This document shows, one piece after another, positions 9,613-21,600 of a stretch of 64,000 bases of DNA (position 1 is its first letter; every line of letters begins with the position of its first letter). The notes beneath the pieces were generated by a model. It saw nothing but the letters and a program-made list of their open reading frames with translations. It did not search any database and had not been told where the DNA came from. The stretch is from Streptomyces anulatus (GTDB lineage: Bacteria; Actinomycetota; Actinomycetes; Streptomycetales; Streptomycetaceae). A program made the translations under genes and the position numbers. The stretch covers positions 1 through 64,000 of the forward strand of contig NZ_JOEZ01000032.1 of assembly GCF_000721175.1 (NCBI RefSeq), read 5' to 3'.

Positions 9613-12600
9613 GACGGGACCGGTGGGCGTCTTCTGCACCGGGTTCCCGGTCCTGGGCGCGGGAGCCGGGGTGCGCGGGAGCAGTGGGACGAAGTCACCA
9701 CCACGGCGGCGGAGCCGGAGGGTGGGGGCGTCGGCGGACGGGCCGGCGTAGGTGTGGGCGGTGCCGTTCTCCTCGATCAGCGTGACGGTGGCGCCGGTCG
9801 CGGCGGCGGCCCACTCGGCCACCGCGCGGTCGGCGTCCGGGCCCCACGGGGCCTCGGCCAGGTGGCGGCGCAGGTGGGCCTCGCGGGCGCCCTGGCTCGG
9901 CGCGGGTGCGCCCGGGCGGGATCGGAAGGGCGGGGCCGTGAAGAGCGCGTCGCGCTCCGCCGGGTTGCCGGGCAGGCCGTTCAGACGCATCAGCTGGGCG
10001 GGGGACGCCCCGGCGCGGGCGCGCAGCCGCCCGGCCTCCTGGCTGTCCGGGCCGGGCTGCCCCGCGGCTTGGCGCAGGGCCGTGGAGAGCGCGCCGAAGA
10101 AGCCGTTGCCCCGGCCGGTGGGGGCGCCTTGGGTGTAGGTCGCGCCGTCGGGGGCGGTGAGTACGCCGTCCCGGTCCAGGCGGTAGCGCGGGCCGGTGGC
10201 GTCGGCGGGCGGCAGCCAGGGGGCGGTGGCGTGGCTGCGGTGCGCGGGGGGCTTCGCGGGCGTCGGCGCCGTGGACGTGGGCGTCGTCGTGGGCGTCGGC
10301 AGGGGCGTCGTGACCGGGGGCGCGGTACCGGCCGGGAGCGTGGCGTGGAAGAAGCCCTCCTCGGCGAAGAGCACCGGATCGGTGGCCGCGTCGACCGCCG
10401 CCGGATCGGCGCCGTGCGGGAGGAAGAGCTGCTGCCGGCCCTCGCCCGTCACCACCGTCAGCGGCGCGCCCAGGACCCGGGCGGCGAGCGCGGGCAGCAG
10501 GTCAGCGCCGCCGTGGTCGCCCGCGCGGCGCTCGGGCGGGGCCGGTTCCGCGGCGTCCCGGTCCGTCGTGTCCGCTGCCGACGGCTCGGCCGCGAACGGG
10601 CGGGACAGGGCCGCGGTGGCCAGCGCGACCCGCTGTTCGGGCGTCGGCCAGAACGTCTGCGGAAGACGGCCGAGCGCGTCGAACTCCGCCTGCTGCGCGG
10701 CGGTCAACTCCAGACCGGCTGCGTCGAGTTCGTCCTGCGTGAACGTGTCCGCCGCGTCCATCGCCAGGGCGTCGAGCAGATCCTCGTTGCCGTGGTCGGC
10801 CAACGCCCAGGCGAGGCGGTCGCGCGCGGCGGCGACGGCCTCGGCCGTGACCGCAGGGTCCCCGGGGCCGGCCGTGAACCGGTCGGCGAGGTCGGTGCCG
10901 AGGAGGTAGGGAAGGCGTCCGCGGTCCCGGGCCACGGCGAGCAACGCGTGGAAGAACGAGGCGCCGTCGTGCGGCACGGCGTGCACCTCGCGCACCATGG
11001 TGCCGTCCGGCGACGTGAGGGTGCGGGGAGCGGAGTCGGTGGCGTCGGTGATCGTGTACGGCTCCGGCGCCTCGGAGCGCCAGTCGGGGGTGGTGTACTC
11101 CTGCGGCAGGTCCTTCACCGCGGCCGAGGCCGAGCCCTGGTGGTGGGCGGTGAGGCGGGTCGCCGCGAGGTGCAGGCGGTGGTGGTCCGCGGCGGCGGCG
11201 TCGGTGTGCCGCTCCCACCGGCGTACCTCTTCGCGGGCCGTCTGCCAGGCGGCGACGGCCGGGGACTGGGCCACGGACCGGGGCAGGACGGTCGCCCGGC
11301 CGGGGTGGCCGTCGCCGAGCGCGGCCCGCTCGTCCGCGCTCAGGTCGAGCCAGGCTTCCCTGGCCTTCGCGCGGGCGTCGTAGTAGTTCTTCTCGGCGGC
11401 GGCGAGGTCGGCCGCCGCCTTGGCCTGGTCGTCCCAGGCCGTGCGGGCCTCGTCGGGGAACGTGGTGTCGTCCAGGAGTCCGTAGTCGCGGGCGATGTCC
11501 TCGCGCAGCCAGACCAGGGCCGTGGTCTCGGCCTCGGCGGCGCGCGGCCCACGCCTCGGGTGGCCGAGCGCCTGCATCGGGCGGCTGTCGGTGAACCGGT
11601 GGTCGGCCTCGGTCACCGACAGCCAGGTCACCGGTACCGCGAAGAGCATGCTGCGGTCGGTGACGACCTTGAGGTGGGTGCCGAGGGTGGTGTCCGCGGC
11701 ACCCTTGAGCGTGGTGCCGTCGTTCGCCCCGCCGATCGGGAGCGTGGCACCGGGGTTGATCACACCCGCGTCGCTGGTGCCGGCCATTGGCGACGAACCC
11801 ACCGCGCCCTCGACGTTGTCGGCGATGCCCGCCTCCAGCGCGTCGGAGGTCTTGCGCCGCTGCATCGCCTCCATCCGCGGCTTGTTCTCCACGGCGAGCA
11901 GGCGGGCGCCTCGGCGGTGCATCTTCGCGTAGAGGCGGGAGTCGGCGGTGTGGGACTGGCCGATGAGGTGGGCGGAGGCCTGGGTGGGCAGCGGCGTACC
12001 GTTCACGCCGAGCGCCTCGCGGAATCCGGCGGTCAGGCCGACCTGGGTGGTGGCCTCCTGCTGGGCCTGGGCGGGGGCGGTGCCGAGGCCGGTGAGCGGG
12101 GTGTGGCGGGCCATCCGTACGCGCTCGGCGAGCACCGTTCCCGTGTGCCGTCGGCCGAGGTCGCTGTCGCCGGGTGAGCCGTCTGCGCGCGCGGTGGCGA
12201 GGGTCAGGGCGTCCTGCACGTTCGCAGCGCCGACCATGTCCACGGCGAGGATGCCGGAGCCGATCCGGTCGTCGAAGGGCAGGATGTCCGGGTCGGGCGC
12301 CCCGGTGTCGCCGACCGGGGGGCGACGCCACTTCGCGATGGCCTCCGGCTGCGCCTGATCTGCCGTCAACAGCCTGACCGCGCGCTCCGGTTCCGGGATT
12401 TCCTGCTCGGTGAGCGTGCCGTCGGCGCCGTCGCCTTCGGGGGTGAGCAGGCTGGTCGGGAGGATCTCGTTGAGGCTGCCGACCGGGGCGGTGGCGGTGG
12501 GGCCGAGCAGCTCGCCGGACGCGTCCGTCATGGTGACGGTAAGGGTGTACGAGGTGACGATCTCGGCGTGCGTCTGGGTGGTGGCGATGTTCGGCATCGC

Positions 12601-15600
12601 GGTGCTGCCGGTGGTCCCGGTCCGGGCGCTGGACCGCTGCTTGGCCGCGGTGCCCTGGAGCGACGGGTTGGCGACGAGCACGCCGCTTTCCGTCGCGCGT
12701 CGGCTCGCACTGAGCGTCACGTCGGCCCCGCGGTCCTGCGACGTGCCCCTGGCGTCGTCCCGGGCCGTGGTGCGGTAGTCCTCCAGTTCGTAGCCGGTGC
12801 GCAGCCGTTCCACCCTGGTCGTGACCGGCGTCAGCGTGAACCGGAGCTGCCCGGGGCTGCCGCCGACCGGCAGGTGGTGCGGGCGGGACCAGGCGCGGTA
12901 GCGGACCGGCAGGGTCATCCCGTCGGTCGTCAGCTCGTGCAGGTGCGAGCGGAGGAAGTCCGGCGAGAGGCGCTGGAGGACCTGTTCGCGGTCGTGCGAG
13001 GGAACTCCGATCTTCTCCAACTCCCCCAGCAGCCGCAGTGCCGCCCGGCTCGCGTCGAGCTGGCCGCTGGGGTGGGTGGGGAAGCGGCGGCTGCGCAGGA
13101 AGGGCGGCAGCCGGTAGCCGCCGCCGAGGTTGCCCGGTGTGGTGGTGCCGAGGCCGTCCGGTGCGAGCCCGGCCTCGATGGCGTCCTGCAACGGCAGGTG
13201 GAACATCACCGCGTCGCGGATGCGCTGGAGCGCGGCGGCGGCCCGGCGCGGCGCGAGCCCTCGCCCGAGCCGTTCGGAGATCCGTCCGGCGGCCGCGCTG
13301 AGCCCGGCCCCGGCGCGGGTGCCGACCGCCCCCATCGCGGCCGTCCAGCGGTCCCGTACCGCGACCGTCTCGACGGCGTCGGCGACCACCAGGTACATCC
13401 GCCCGGTGTAGGAGAGGGTGGTGTTGCGGCCCCGGGTGAGGGTCTGCGAGGTGTTGCGGCCCTTGCCCCAGGCGTACTGGAGGGCCGTCGCGTACGAGCC
13501 GACCACGGCCTGCTCGCCGGACACCCGATGCAACGGCATGATGGCGCCCTGGAGGCCGAGGGTGGCGCGGGACACGGCGCTGGAGCTGCCGGCGACGCGG
13601 TGCTCGTTGCCGATCGTGGCTTCGAGACTGCCGGGCTTCGGGTCGCTCGTGACCCGTACGTTGCTGAGTTCGCCGCGGATCGCTGCCTTCAGGTAGTGCG
13701 TGGAGAGCGGGCCCGCACCGTTGAGTCCGGTGATGCGTGAGCCGAACGGACCGAGGTACTGGCCGAGTTGTCCGGCGACGCTGAGATTCGCCATCGCCCG
13801 GCGCAGGGCGGTGCGTATCGGGGCACCGGGGGCGCTGACGTGCCAGGAGGTGCCGGAGGCGCGGTCGGCGGTGTCCTGGACGAGCCGCTGGCGCTGCCGG
13901 CCTCCCTCGGTGCTGAGGACCACGTGCGGGGCGCTCAGGAGCCTGCGGACGAGCTGCCGGTCGGACGACTCGTCGTGGGGCAACGGACTCGTGCCGTCCA
14001 GCAGTTGGTCGGCCTCGGTGGAGGAGAGGGGGCGCGGTGCGGGGGTGGGTGCGGGCGCCGCTGACGTCGCCGTCGCCGCCGTTCCTGGTGCGGGGCCTGT
14101 GGCCGGAGGGTCGGTGGGGGCGTAGCGGTCGGAGCCGTGTGCCGCCGGCACGGCCAGCTCCACCCGGCCCACGGTCTCCGTCCCCCGGCTGAACAGCGGA
14201 CGCTCCTCGACCTTGCTGACGAAGACGCCCGCGCCCAGCAGACCGACCGAGGCGAGCCGGGCCCAGCCGCGCGGGCGGCGGTGGCCCTCGAAGGTGGCGC
14301 CCAGCTCAACCCGGTAGCTGTAGAGGTCGGCTCCGTTCTGGAACGTCAGCTGGTCGTGCGCGACCGCGACGGTGTTCCGTGTGGCCTTGGCGTCGGTCCT
14401 CGCGTAACGGCCGCCGAGGGAGGCGTTGCCCATCCGGCGCGGTAGCCCGGCCTCGGGCACCTTGTCGTGGTCGCGCGGCGAGATGCCCAGTTCGACACCG
14501 GCGGAGAGTGTGGTGGACGTCTGCTGCCCCTGGCCGGAGACCTCGGTGCCGATCACCGCGTTGCGCAGCGAGCGTTCACTCATGGTGGTCTCGAACCGCC
14601 GGTCGGTGAGGCGCGCCCGCAGGATCAGGGTGTGGTGACCGCGCCGCACCTTGCCGTCCTCGGTGAGGGTGACCGGCACCCCGGTGGTCGTGAGGTCGTC
14701 CAGACTCTGGGCCAGGCTGGGCCGGTTGAGCGCCTCGCGCACCTGGCGGTCGTTGTACAGCGCGGTCCGGATGCGCCCGTCGCCGTACCAGAGCTTGGCC
14801 AGGCGCGGGTGCCGCAGCATCAGCGGCGGGACGAAGAGGGACGGGTAGGAGCGGTGGAGCGTGTCCAGCACCGTGTCGGCGAAGGCCCGCAGGGGGTCCT
14901 GAGGAGCGGGGGCAGGCGCGGGAGCCGGGAGCGGCTGCCCGTTCCGGTCCGGCTGGCTCTGGTCCGGCTGGGTCTGGTCCGGCCGGCTCTGGTCCGGCCG
15001 GCTCTGGTCCGGCCGGCTCTGGTCCGGCCGGCTCTGGTCCGGCCGGCTCTGGTCCGGCCGGCTCTGGACCGGCCGGCTCTGGTCCGGCCGGCTCTGGTCC
15101 GGCCGGCTCTGGTCCGGCTGGCTCTGGACCGGCCGGGCGGGAGGTCGCTGGTCCGGCCGGAAGCCCTCGGCGCGGACCTGGCCCCCCAGGTGCACCGGGT
15201 CCTCGCGGGTGAGGTACCACGGCACCGGCGGCACGGCGTCCGGGTTCGGGCCCGTCGCGCCGGGCGTACGGCTGTCCCAGCCGGCGAGCCGGCGCGCGTC
15301 CTGGGTGGAGATCCAGTCCAGGCTGACCACCCGGACCGGGCGGGCGGCGGACGCCGGTTCACCGGCTCCCCGCACCATCAGGGTGCGCTCCACCCGGTAG
15401 AGCGCGAGCGGGTGGTTGCGGACGCGGCCGGTGACCTTGCGGGCCGCGTCGTTGCCGAGGTAGTGGCCCCGGCCGGTGCTGAGGTCCGCGCGGACCAGCG
15501 GGCCGCCCTGGAGGCGTACGTCGGTCTCCTGGCCTATGAGGGTGTAGCTGGGGCCGGCGGTGACCTGGACACCGAACCGGGTGTCACGGACGTGGGCGCG

Positions 15601-18600
15601 CTGGTTCTGGTACGTGGTCTGGGCGAGGTCGCGCACCTCCGCCTTGACCGACTCCGTGACCAGGGTGGCCCGGTGCGGGATCGACCGCTCGACGACCAGG
15701 TGCCCGAGCGGGTGCTGACCGCTGCCACGGGTCAGCTCGGGCCCGCTGACCGGCCCGGAGAACCGCCCGAACAGACCGTGCAGCCGCCCCGGCCGGACGT
15801 AGGAGACCAGCGCGCGGTGCGCCGAACTTCCGGGCCGCACACCGGAGATGGTGAGCGCCACGTCCTCCGGCGGGTCCGTCAGGTGCAGCGCGGCGGTGTC
15901 GCTGATCCGTGGCTCGACGCCGTCCGGGAAGGTGAGGGTCCCGGGCGCCCGCTTCGGCCCCGTGAACGGCACGGTGAGATCGTCCGGCAGCCGCCAGCTC
16001 AGCCCGTCCCGCACGGCGAACGTCGCGGTGTGCACGGGGGCGCGCTGCCAACGGGGGGCAGGGGCGGGCGGGGTGGCAGCCGGCCCGGTGTCCTTCGGCG
16101 CCTCGGTGACGCGCTCCACCCGCACCCGGTAGTGGACGTCGTCCAGGTGCAGATGCGAGCCGTCCACGGCCCGGTACTCGGACTGGTTGTACGCCTGCGT
16201 GCCCAGGGTGTAGTCGGTCCGGCGGCTCCAGCCCAGCGAAATACCGATCTTCAGCATCCAGTTGAGCGGCGGCCCCATGCCCACCGCGGCGGCCGCCCGA
16301 CGCCCGACGCCGACGCTGCGCCCGCCGCCCGTACCGGCCTGGCCGCGCCGCATGGTGTCCACCCGGACCGTGGAGCCGTCGACGTCGGAGAAGCGTTCCC
16401 AGCGGTGGTACGGGATGGCCTCGACGGTCATCTCGTGACCCACGCCGGCCTTCTCCCGGCCCACGAAGCGGGCGCCGCGCGGGGCGGTGAAGGCGCCGGG
16501 CTGATCGGTCAGCAGGCGAAGCAGCTCCGCCTCGTCGAACTGGGCGCGCAGCTTCTCGGGCAGCTTGCCGAGGATCTCCTGGGCGACCTGTTCGGGCGAG
16601 CGGAGAGTGAGTACGCCGACGCCGTTCAGCAGTCCCGTGCGGGGGGCGACGGCCGTGCGGGAGCCCGGCCTCCCGTCGCCCGGATCGGCGTCCGGGCTGA
16701 TCAGGACGGTGGGCAGCCTGCCGCCGTCCTGGAAGGTGACGGTACGCGGCGCGGGCTCCGGCGGCCGGGCGTCCTCGCCCGTCAACAGCCGGGCGGGGCG
16801 GTGCCGTTCGAGCTGCGTCTCCAGCGGTACGGGATCGCCCTTGTCCGGGGTCAGCGGACCGGGGGCGTCCAGCTCGGTGATCCCGCCCATGCTCCGCAGC
16901 CACTCCCCGAAGACGTCGGAGCCTGCCGGGTCCTGGGTGGCCGGAGCGGGAGTGGGTGCGGGCGCCGGGGTGGTGGTGGAGGGCACCGGGTCGGGGATGA
17001 GGGCGTCGAAGTGGTCGGTGCCGTTGTAGGACAGGTGCAGGGACTCGCCCTGACCGCCCGGGTTGAGGGGCGTGACGAAGGTGCTCCCCGGCGCCCGCGG
17101 GTCCGGCTGGACGAGCCGCAGGTCGAGGCCGAGGGTGTGCGCCAGCGCCTGCGGGAGTACGTCGGCGAAGGGCGACGCCCACAGCGTGGGGAGGTCCGCC
17201 GCGGCGAGGATCAGCCCGTCGGTGCCGAGCCGCCGAGCGTCGGCGGGGGTCGGCGCCACCTCGGCAAGGTGCGGGTAGCCGCTGTCCCGGAGCATCCGCC
17301 GCCACCGCCGGCCGTCGCCGTCGGTGACGACCGCCTGCGCGATCCGGTCCCAGCGCTGGGTGATCCGGCTCTGCGCGCCCGGGTCCTGCACCCCGGCGAG
17401 GGCGCGCATCCGGAGGTCGTCGACGACGGCGAGCACCGGATCGGGGTTCGCCTCGGCCGCCGCGGCGAGCAGTTCGGACCCGGTGAGCCGGTCGCGCAGC
17501 AGCTCGCGCAGCCGGGTGACGTCCCGCGCGGCCCATGCCGGGGGTACGGGACGGCTGCGCGCGCTGTCGAGCAGCGCCCGGAAGAGGCAGTCTCCGCCCC
17601 CCGGGGTGTGCAGCCGGCGGAAGGCCCGCCCGTCCGCGCGCACGGCGTCCGCGGGGCCGGGTGTCACCGGGTCCTTGCTGAACAGGACCAGGCTTTCGGT
17701 GAGGCTCTCCGGGCGGCTCTGCGCCGGTGCCAGATCGGGTCGGCGACGGGCGAGTTCGGCGGTGTCCTCAGGGCTCAGCGCCAGGTCGGAGAGGGGCAGC
17801 GGGGCGGTGGAGAGCGACCAGGTGATCCGGGCGGCGGGTGCGTAGGTGAGCCCGGCCACGTCGTCCGGCGAGACCAGTGCGGTCGGCGGGAGCTCGGGGG
17901 GCGGCGGGGGCAGCAGGGCGTCGAGCGTGGTGTCGGGCCCCGCGGTGGCCCGCAACCCGGCTGCGGCGCGCAGGAACTCCCGGTACTCCTCGGGTGTGGG
18001 GTCGGCCGAGGGGTCCGCGGCGGTGGTCGCGGTGCCGGCCGGGCCCGTCTCCGTACCGGCGGTCGTCGCAACCGTCGCGCCGCGCCGGTCGATGACCATC
18101 CGGCGCAGGAGGTCCGAGGTCATCCGGCCGTCGCCGTAGCGGGCAGCCGTGTCCTGACCGAGCCAGCGCAGGCCGTCGACGTACCCGAGTCCGGCCAGCA
18201 ACTCGCGGCCGTCGGACTGCTGTTCGGCGTCCGTGCCGAGGGCGTCGCGCAACGTACGGATCTGCTGGAGGGTCCGGGCCCGGGCGAAGGCGTCGGCCGG
18301 GTCCGGGCCCGCGTGCAGGCCCGCGTCGCGTGCCAGGGCGTCCAGTTCGGCGCCGCCGGGCTCCGGGGTGAAGAGCCGCCATCGGCCCGGCCCGTCCGGG
18401 CCCTCGGTGAGCACCGCGCGGACGTTGCCGTCCTGGTCCCTGGCCGTGCCCGCCTCGGTGGTCGGCGCGTATACCGTGCGCCCGGTCCGGTTCGCCACGT
18501 GCTGGGCCACCGGCAGTCCCGCGATCTGCGGCTGCCGCCCGGTCTCGCAGGAGAAGAGCACCAGCGGCCGGTCCTGATCGCCGTCCTCGGCCCAGGACTT

Positions 18601-21600
18601 GAGCACCTCGCCGAGCTGCACCCCGCTGACCTTCACGCTGGGATGCGCGGCGTCATCGGTGCCGAGCGTGACGGTACGGGGAGTGCCATGGCCCGCGAAG
18701 TAGTCGGCGCCCCGCTCGGTTCCGGCGCCGGGGAGCGCGGTCGGCGGTCCGGTGAACACCGTACGAGGGGAGGGCGCGGCCGGGGTGGCTCCCGGGGCCG
18801 GGGCCTCGGAAGAGGTGGTGCGCACGCTGCGGAAGGTGTCCTGGCCGAGCAGCGCCCGGCGCCCGGCGCTCTGCCCCGTACCGTCCTCGGCGGGGCTCTG
18901 CGAGATGGTCAACGTCTGTACCGCGCGGCCTGGTCGGGGCTGGTGTGCTCCTTCCGGCACCCAGCGTCGCAGCTGTGCGAAGGGCACCGCGTGGCCGCTC
19001 AGGGTGGTGACGGCCGGCTGCCCCTCGGGGGGCGTGGGGCCGTCCCCCCCGGTGGTCTCGGTGTCGCCGCGGCCCGATTCCAGGTGCGGGTCCGCGGCGG
19101 CCTGTTCCGGGGCCGGGCGTGGCCGCCCTGTGTCCAGGGCGCCGTTGCGGACCAGGGTCTCGACCATCTGCGGTACGGAATGGCCACCCTGGAACAGGCT
19201 GTACATGGTGTCGGGCACGACGGGCCGGAAGCCCTGTTCCAGGAGGAGCCTGGGCAGCAGGATCTGGACGTTGGAGCGGAGGTTGCCGTCCTGGAAGGGG
19301 TGGACCACGTGCAGCGCCCGGACCGTGCGGACGATGGAGGCGAGTTTGGCCGCGTCGTCGGCGTCGGGCCGGCCGACCCGCGCGTAGTGCTGCTGGAACA
19401 GCGTGTCGACGAGGCCGGGGGCGGCCCCCTTCGTGTAATTGGTCGCCAGCGCCGGGTTGCTGTGCAGAAAGCGGGTGAGGATGGTGACCGGTCGGGGTGA
19501 GGGCAGGGGGTTGGCCCAGTTGTGCGTGGTCATGTCGTAGACCAGGGCCCGGCCCCCGATGCGCTCGTCGAAGACGTCGGGAGCGAGCGCGTCACCGCGC
19601 AGCGGGAACTGGGTGGGCCCGTTGCCGGACCAGCCGATCGTACGACCGAGATGGCCGGTCGCCAGACCGTGCATGGCCTGGTACGCGGAGGAGTCCATGG
19701 GGGCCGCGACGGTGCCGGGGTCTGCGAGGAACCGGGTGTACGCCGCGACCATGCCCGCCTGGAAGCCCGGGGACCGGTCGTGGTCGTAGTAGGAGCCGGG
19801 GTCGTCGGGGAAGGCGGCCAGCGCGGCTTCGTGGTCCTTGGGGTCGATGTAGTACTGCCACCACTCGCCCTCCGGCAGGAAGTCCCGCAGCGTCTCGGGC
19901 CCGCCGGAGCCGGTGCCGGTGCCGGTCGCGGGGGTGGTTCCGTCACCGCGCCCCGACTCCAGGAGCAGATCGGTGGCCGTCTCGGTCCAGGGGCTGGACA
20001 GGGTGGCCGGCTTGAACGCGGCGGGGGCGTCGGTCGCGGTGAGGGGGCTGTCGGTGGCCGTGGACAGCGTCGGCTTGACGTCCGGGGCGGGCGCCGTGCC
20101 GGTCGTGGTGACGATCGGCTGCTTGACGTCCGTGGCCTCGGCCGAGAGCACCTGCACGGGGAGCGGGTGCGGGTCGCTCGGTGCGGCCTCGCCACCGACC
20201 GGCTTGCCGGCGGGCTTCTCCGCGGGCGGCGAAGTGGCCGACGCCGCGGGCGCGGGAGCGGGAGCGGTCGGTGTGACAGGCGTGGCGGACGCCGGCCCGG
20301 CAGACGTGACCGGCGACGGGGCTGTCGAGCCGACCGGCGGCAAAGCGGCCGATGCGATGGGTGGCGGGCCGAAGGCGGCCGCGAGCGGCAGCAGCACGTC
20401 GGCGCCGGGGAACGCGGTCTGCGCGGTGCCGTCCGGCAGGACCGTGAGTTCCGGACCGGTGAGCGGACGGACCTGGACCGGATCGCCGGGTCCGTCGCGG
20501 GTCAGCTCGACGGCGCTGCGTACCGGCTCCCCGGTCTCCCCGGTCCCGTCGGACGTGACCGGGGAGACCGGCGGACCGAGCACCACGGCCCGGTCGGCCA
20601 GGGCGCCGTCCAGCAACGCGGCGGCCTCCGGCGATCCCGCGCCCGGTGGCGGCGCCTCCGAGACGACGATCGTCAGCCGCCAAGGCGCCTCGGTGCCGGC
20701 CGGGGGGCCCGCCGCGACGAGCGGGGACTCGGACCGCACCTCGCGCGGCTCCGGGCCGCCGCCGATCCGATCCGGATCGCGCGCGTCCGAGCCGCCGCCC
20801 ATCACGCCCAGGTCACGCACTTCCGAGTCACCATCCGACGGCGCCGGGACTCCCCCCGATGTGGGGGCGCCCACGCCGATCGGCGGGTCCACCGTCACCG
20901 GCGTACCGAAGCCCCCGAGGGCCCTGCGGATCTCCTCGGCGTCCACCTGGGCCGCGGGGCCGTTCCCGGCGGGTACCACCCGAACCTCGGGCAGCTGCGA
21001 CAGGCCGGCGTTCAGGCTGTCGCGTACACCGGTCTCGGCGCTGCCGGGCGGCTGCCCACCTCGTACGGCGGCAAGGTCGCGCAGCGCCTGCTCGCGCAGC
21101 TCGGCCGGGCCCTGGTGGACCTGTCGCCACAGCGTGTTCTCGGCGGCGGTCACGGGCATCGGGCCCGGGGAGTACGGGGGCGGGTCCACCGGGACGTAGG
21201 GCGGCGGGTCCTGTGCGACGTAGGGCGGCGGTGACTGGCTGCCGGTGACGTCACCCTGGCCGGTGGTCGGCTGGACGACCGGCGGAAGCCCGCCGGGTGC
21301 GGGCCCGTCGCCGCCCGTGGTGTCCGTCCGCGAGGGGCCGTCGGAGCGGTCAGGGCCGTCGACGGTGCGTGGGGAGTCCTCGGAGCCGCGCGTACCGAAG
21401 CCGCTGCCGTCGGAGGCGGTGGGCGGCGGCTGGTTGCGCAACTTGTCGATGGTGTGGCGCAGTTCGGCGCCGCTGTTCAGGGCCGTGCTGGTGAGCGACG
21501 ACTCGGCCTGGCTGCTGATGCCCGCGCCGACGAAGGTGGACCAGTTGGTGGACCAGTCGCCGTCGAAGGCCCCCTTGATCAGGATCTCCGCGAACGCCTC

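Noticed and set aside
9754..12177. Long plus-strand open frame of 807 aa, opposite the giant gene
   Set aside because: Arg/Gly-rich, no family features; it is the antisense shadow of the giant's GC-rich codons.
14941..15135. Short regular repeats considered as a CRISPR array
   Set aside because: Repeats are 15 bp, directly adjacent, without unique spacers, and in frame inside a protein gene.
14467..19500. Plus-strand open frame of 1,677 aa
   Set aside because: Antisense to the giant gene; composition is low-complexity and no domain is recognisable.
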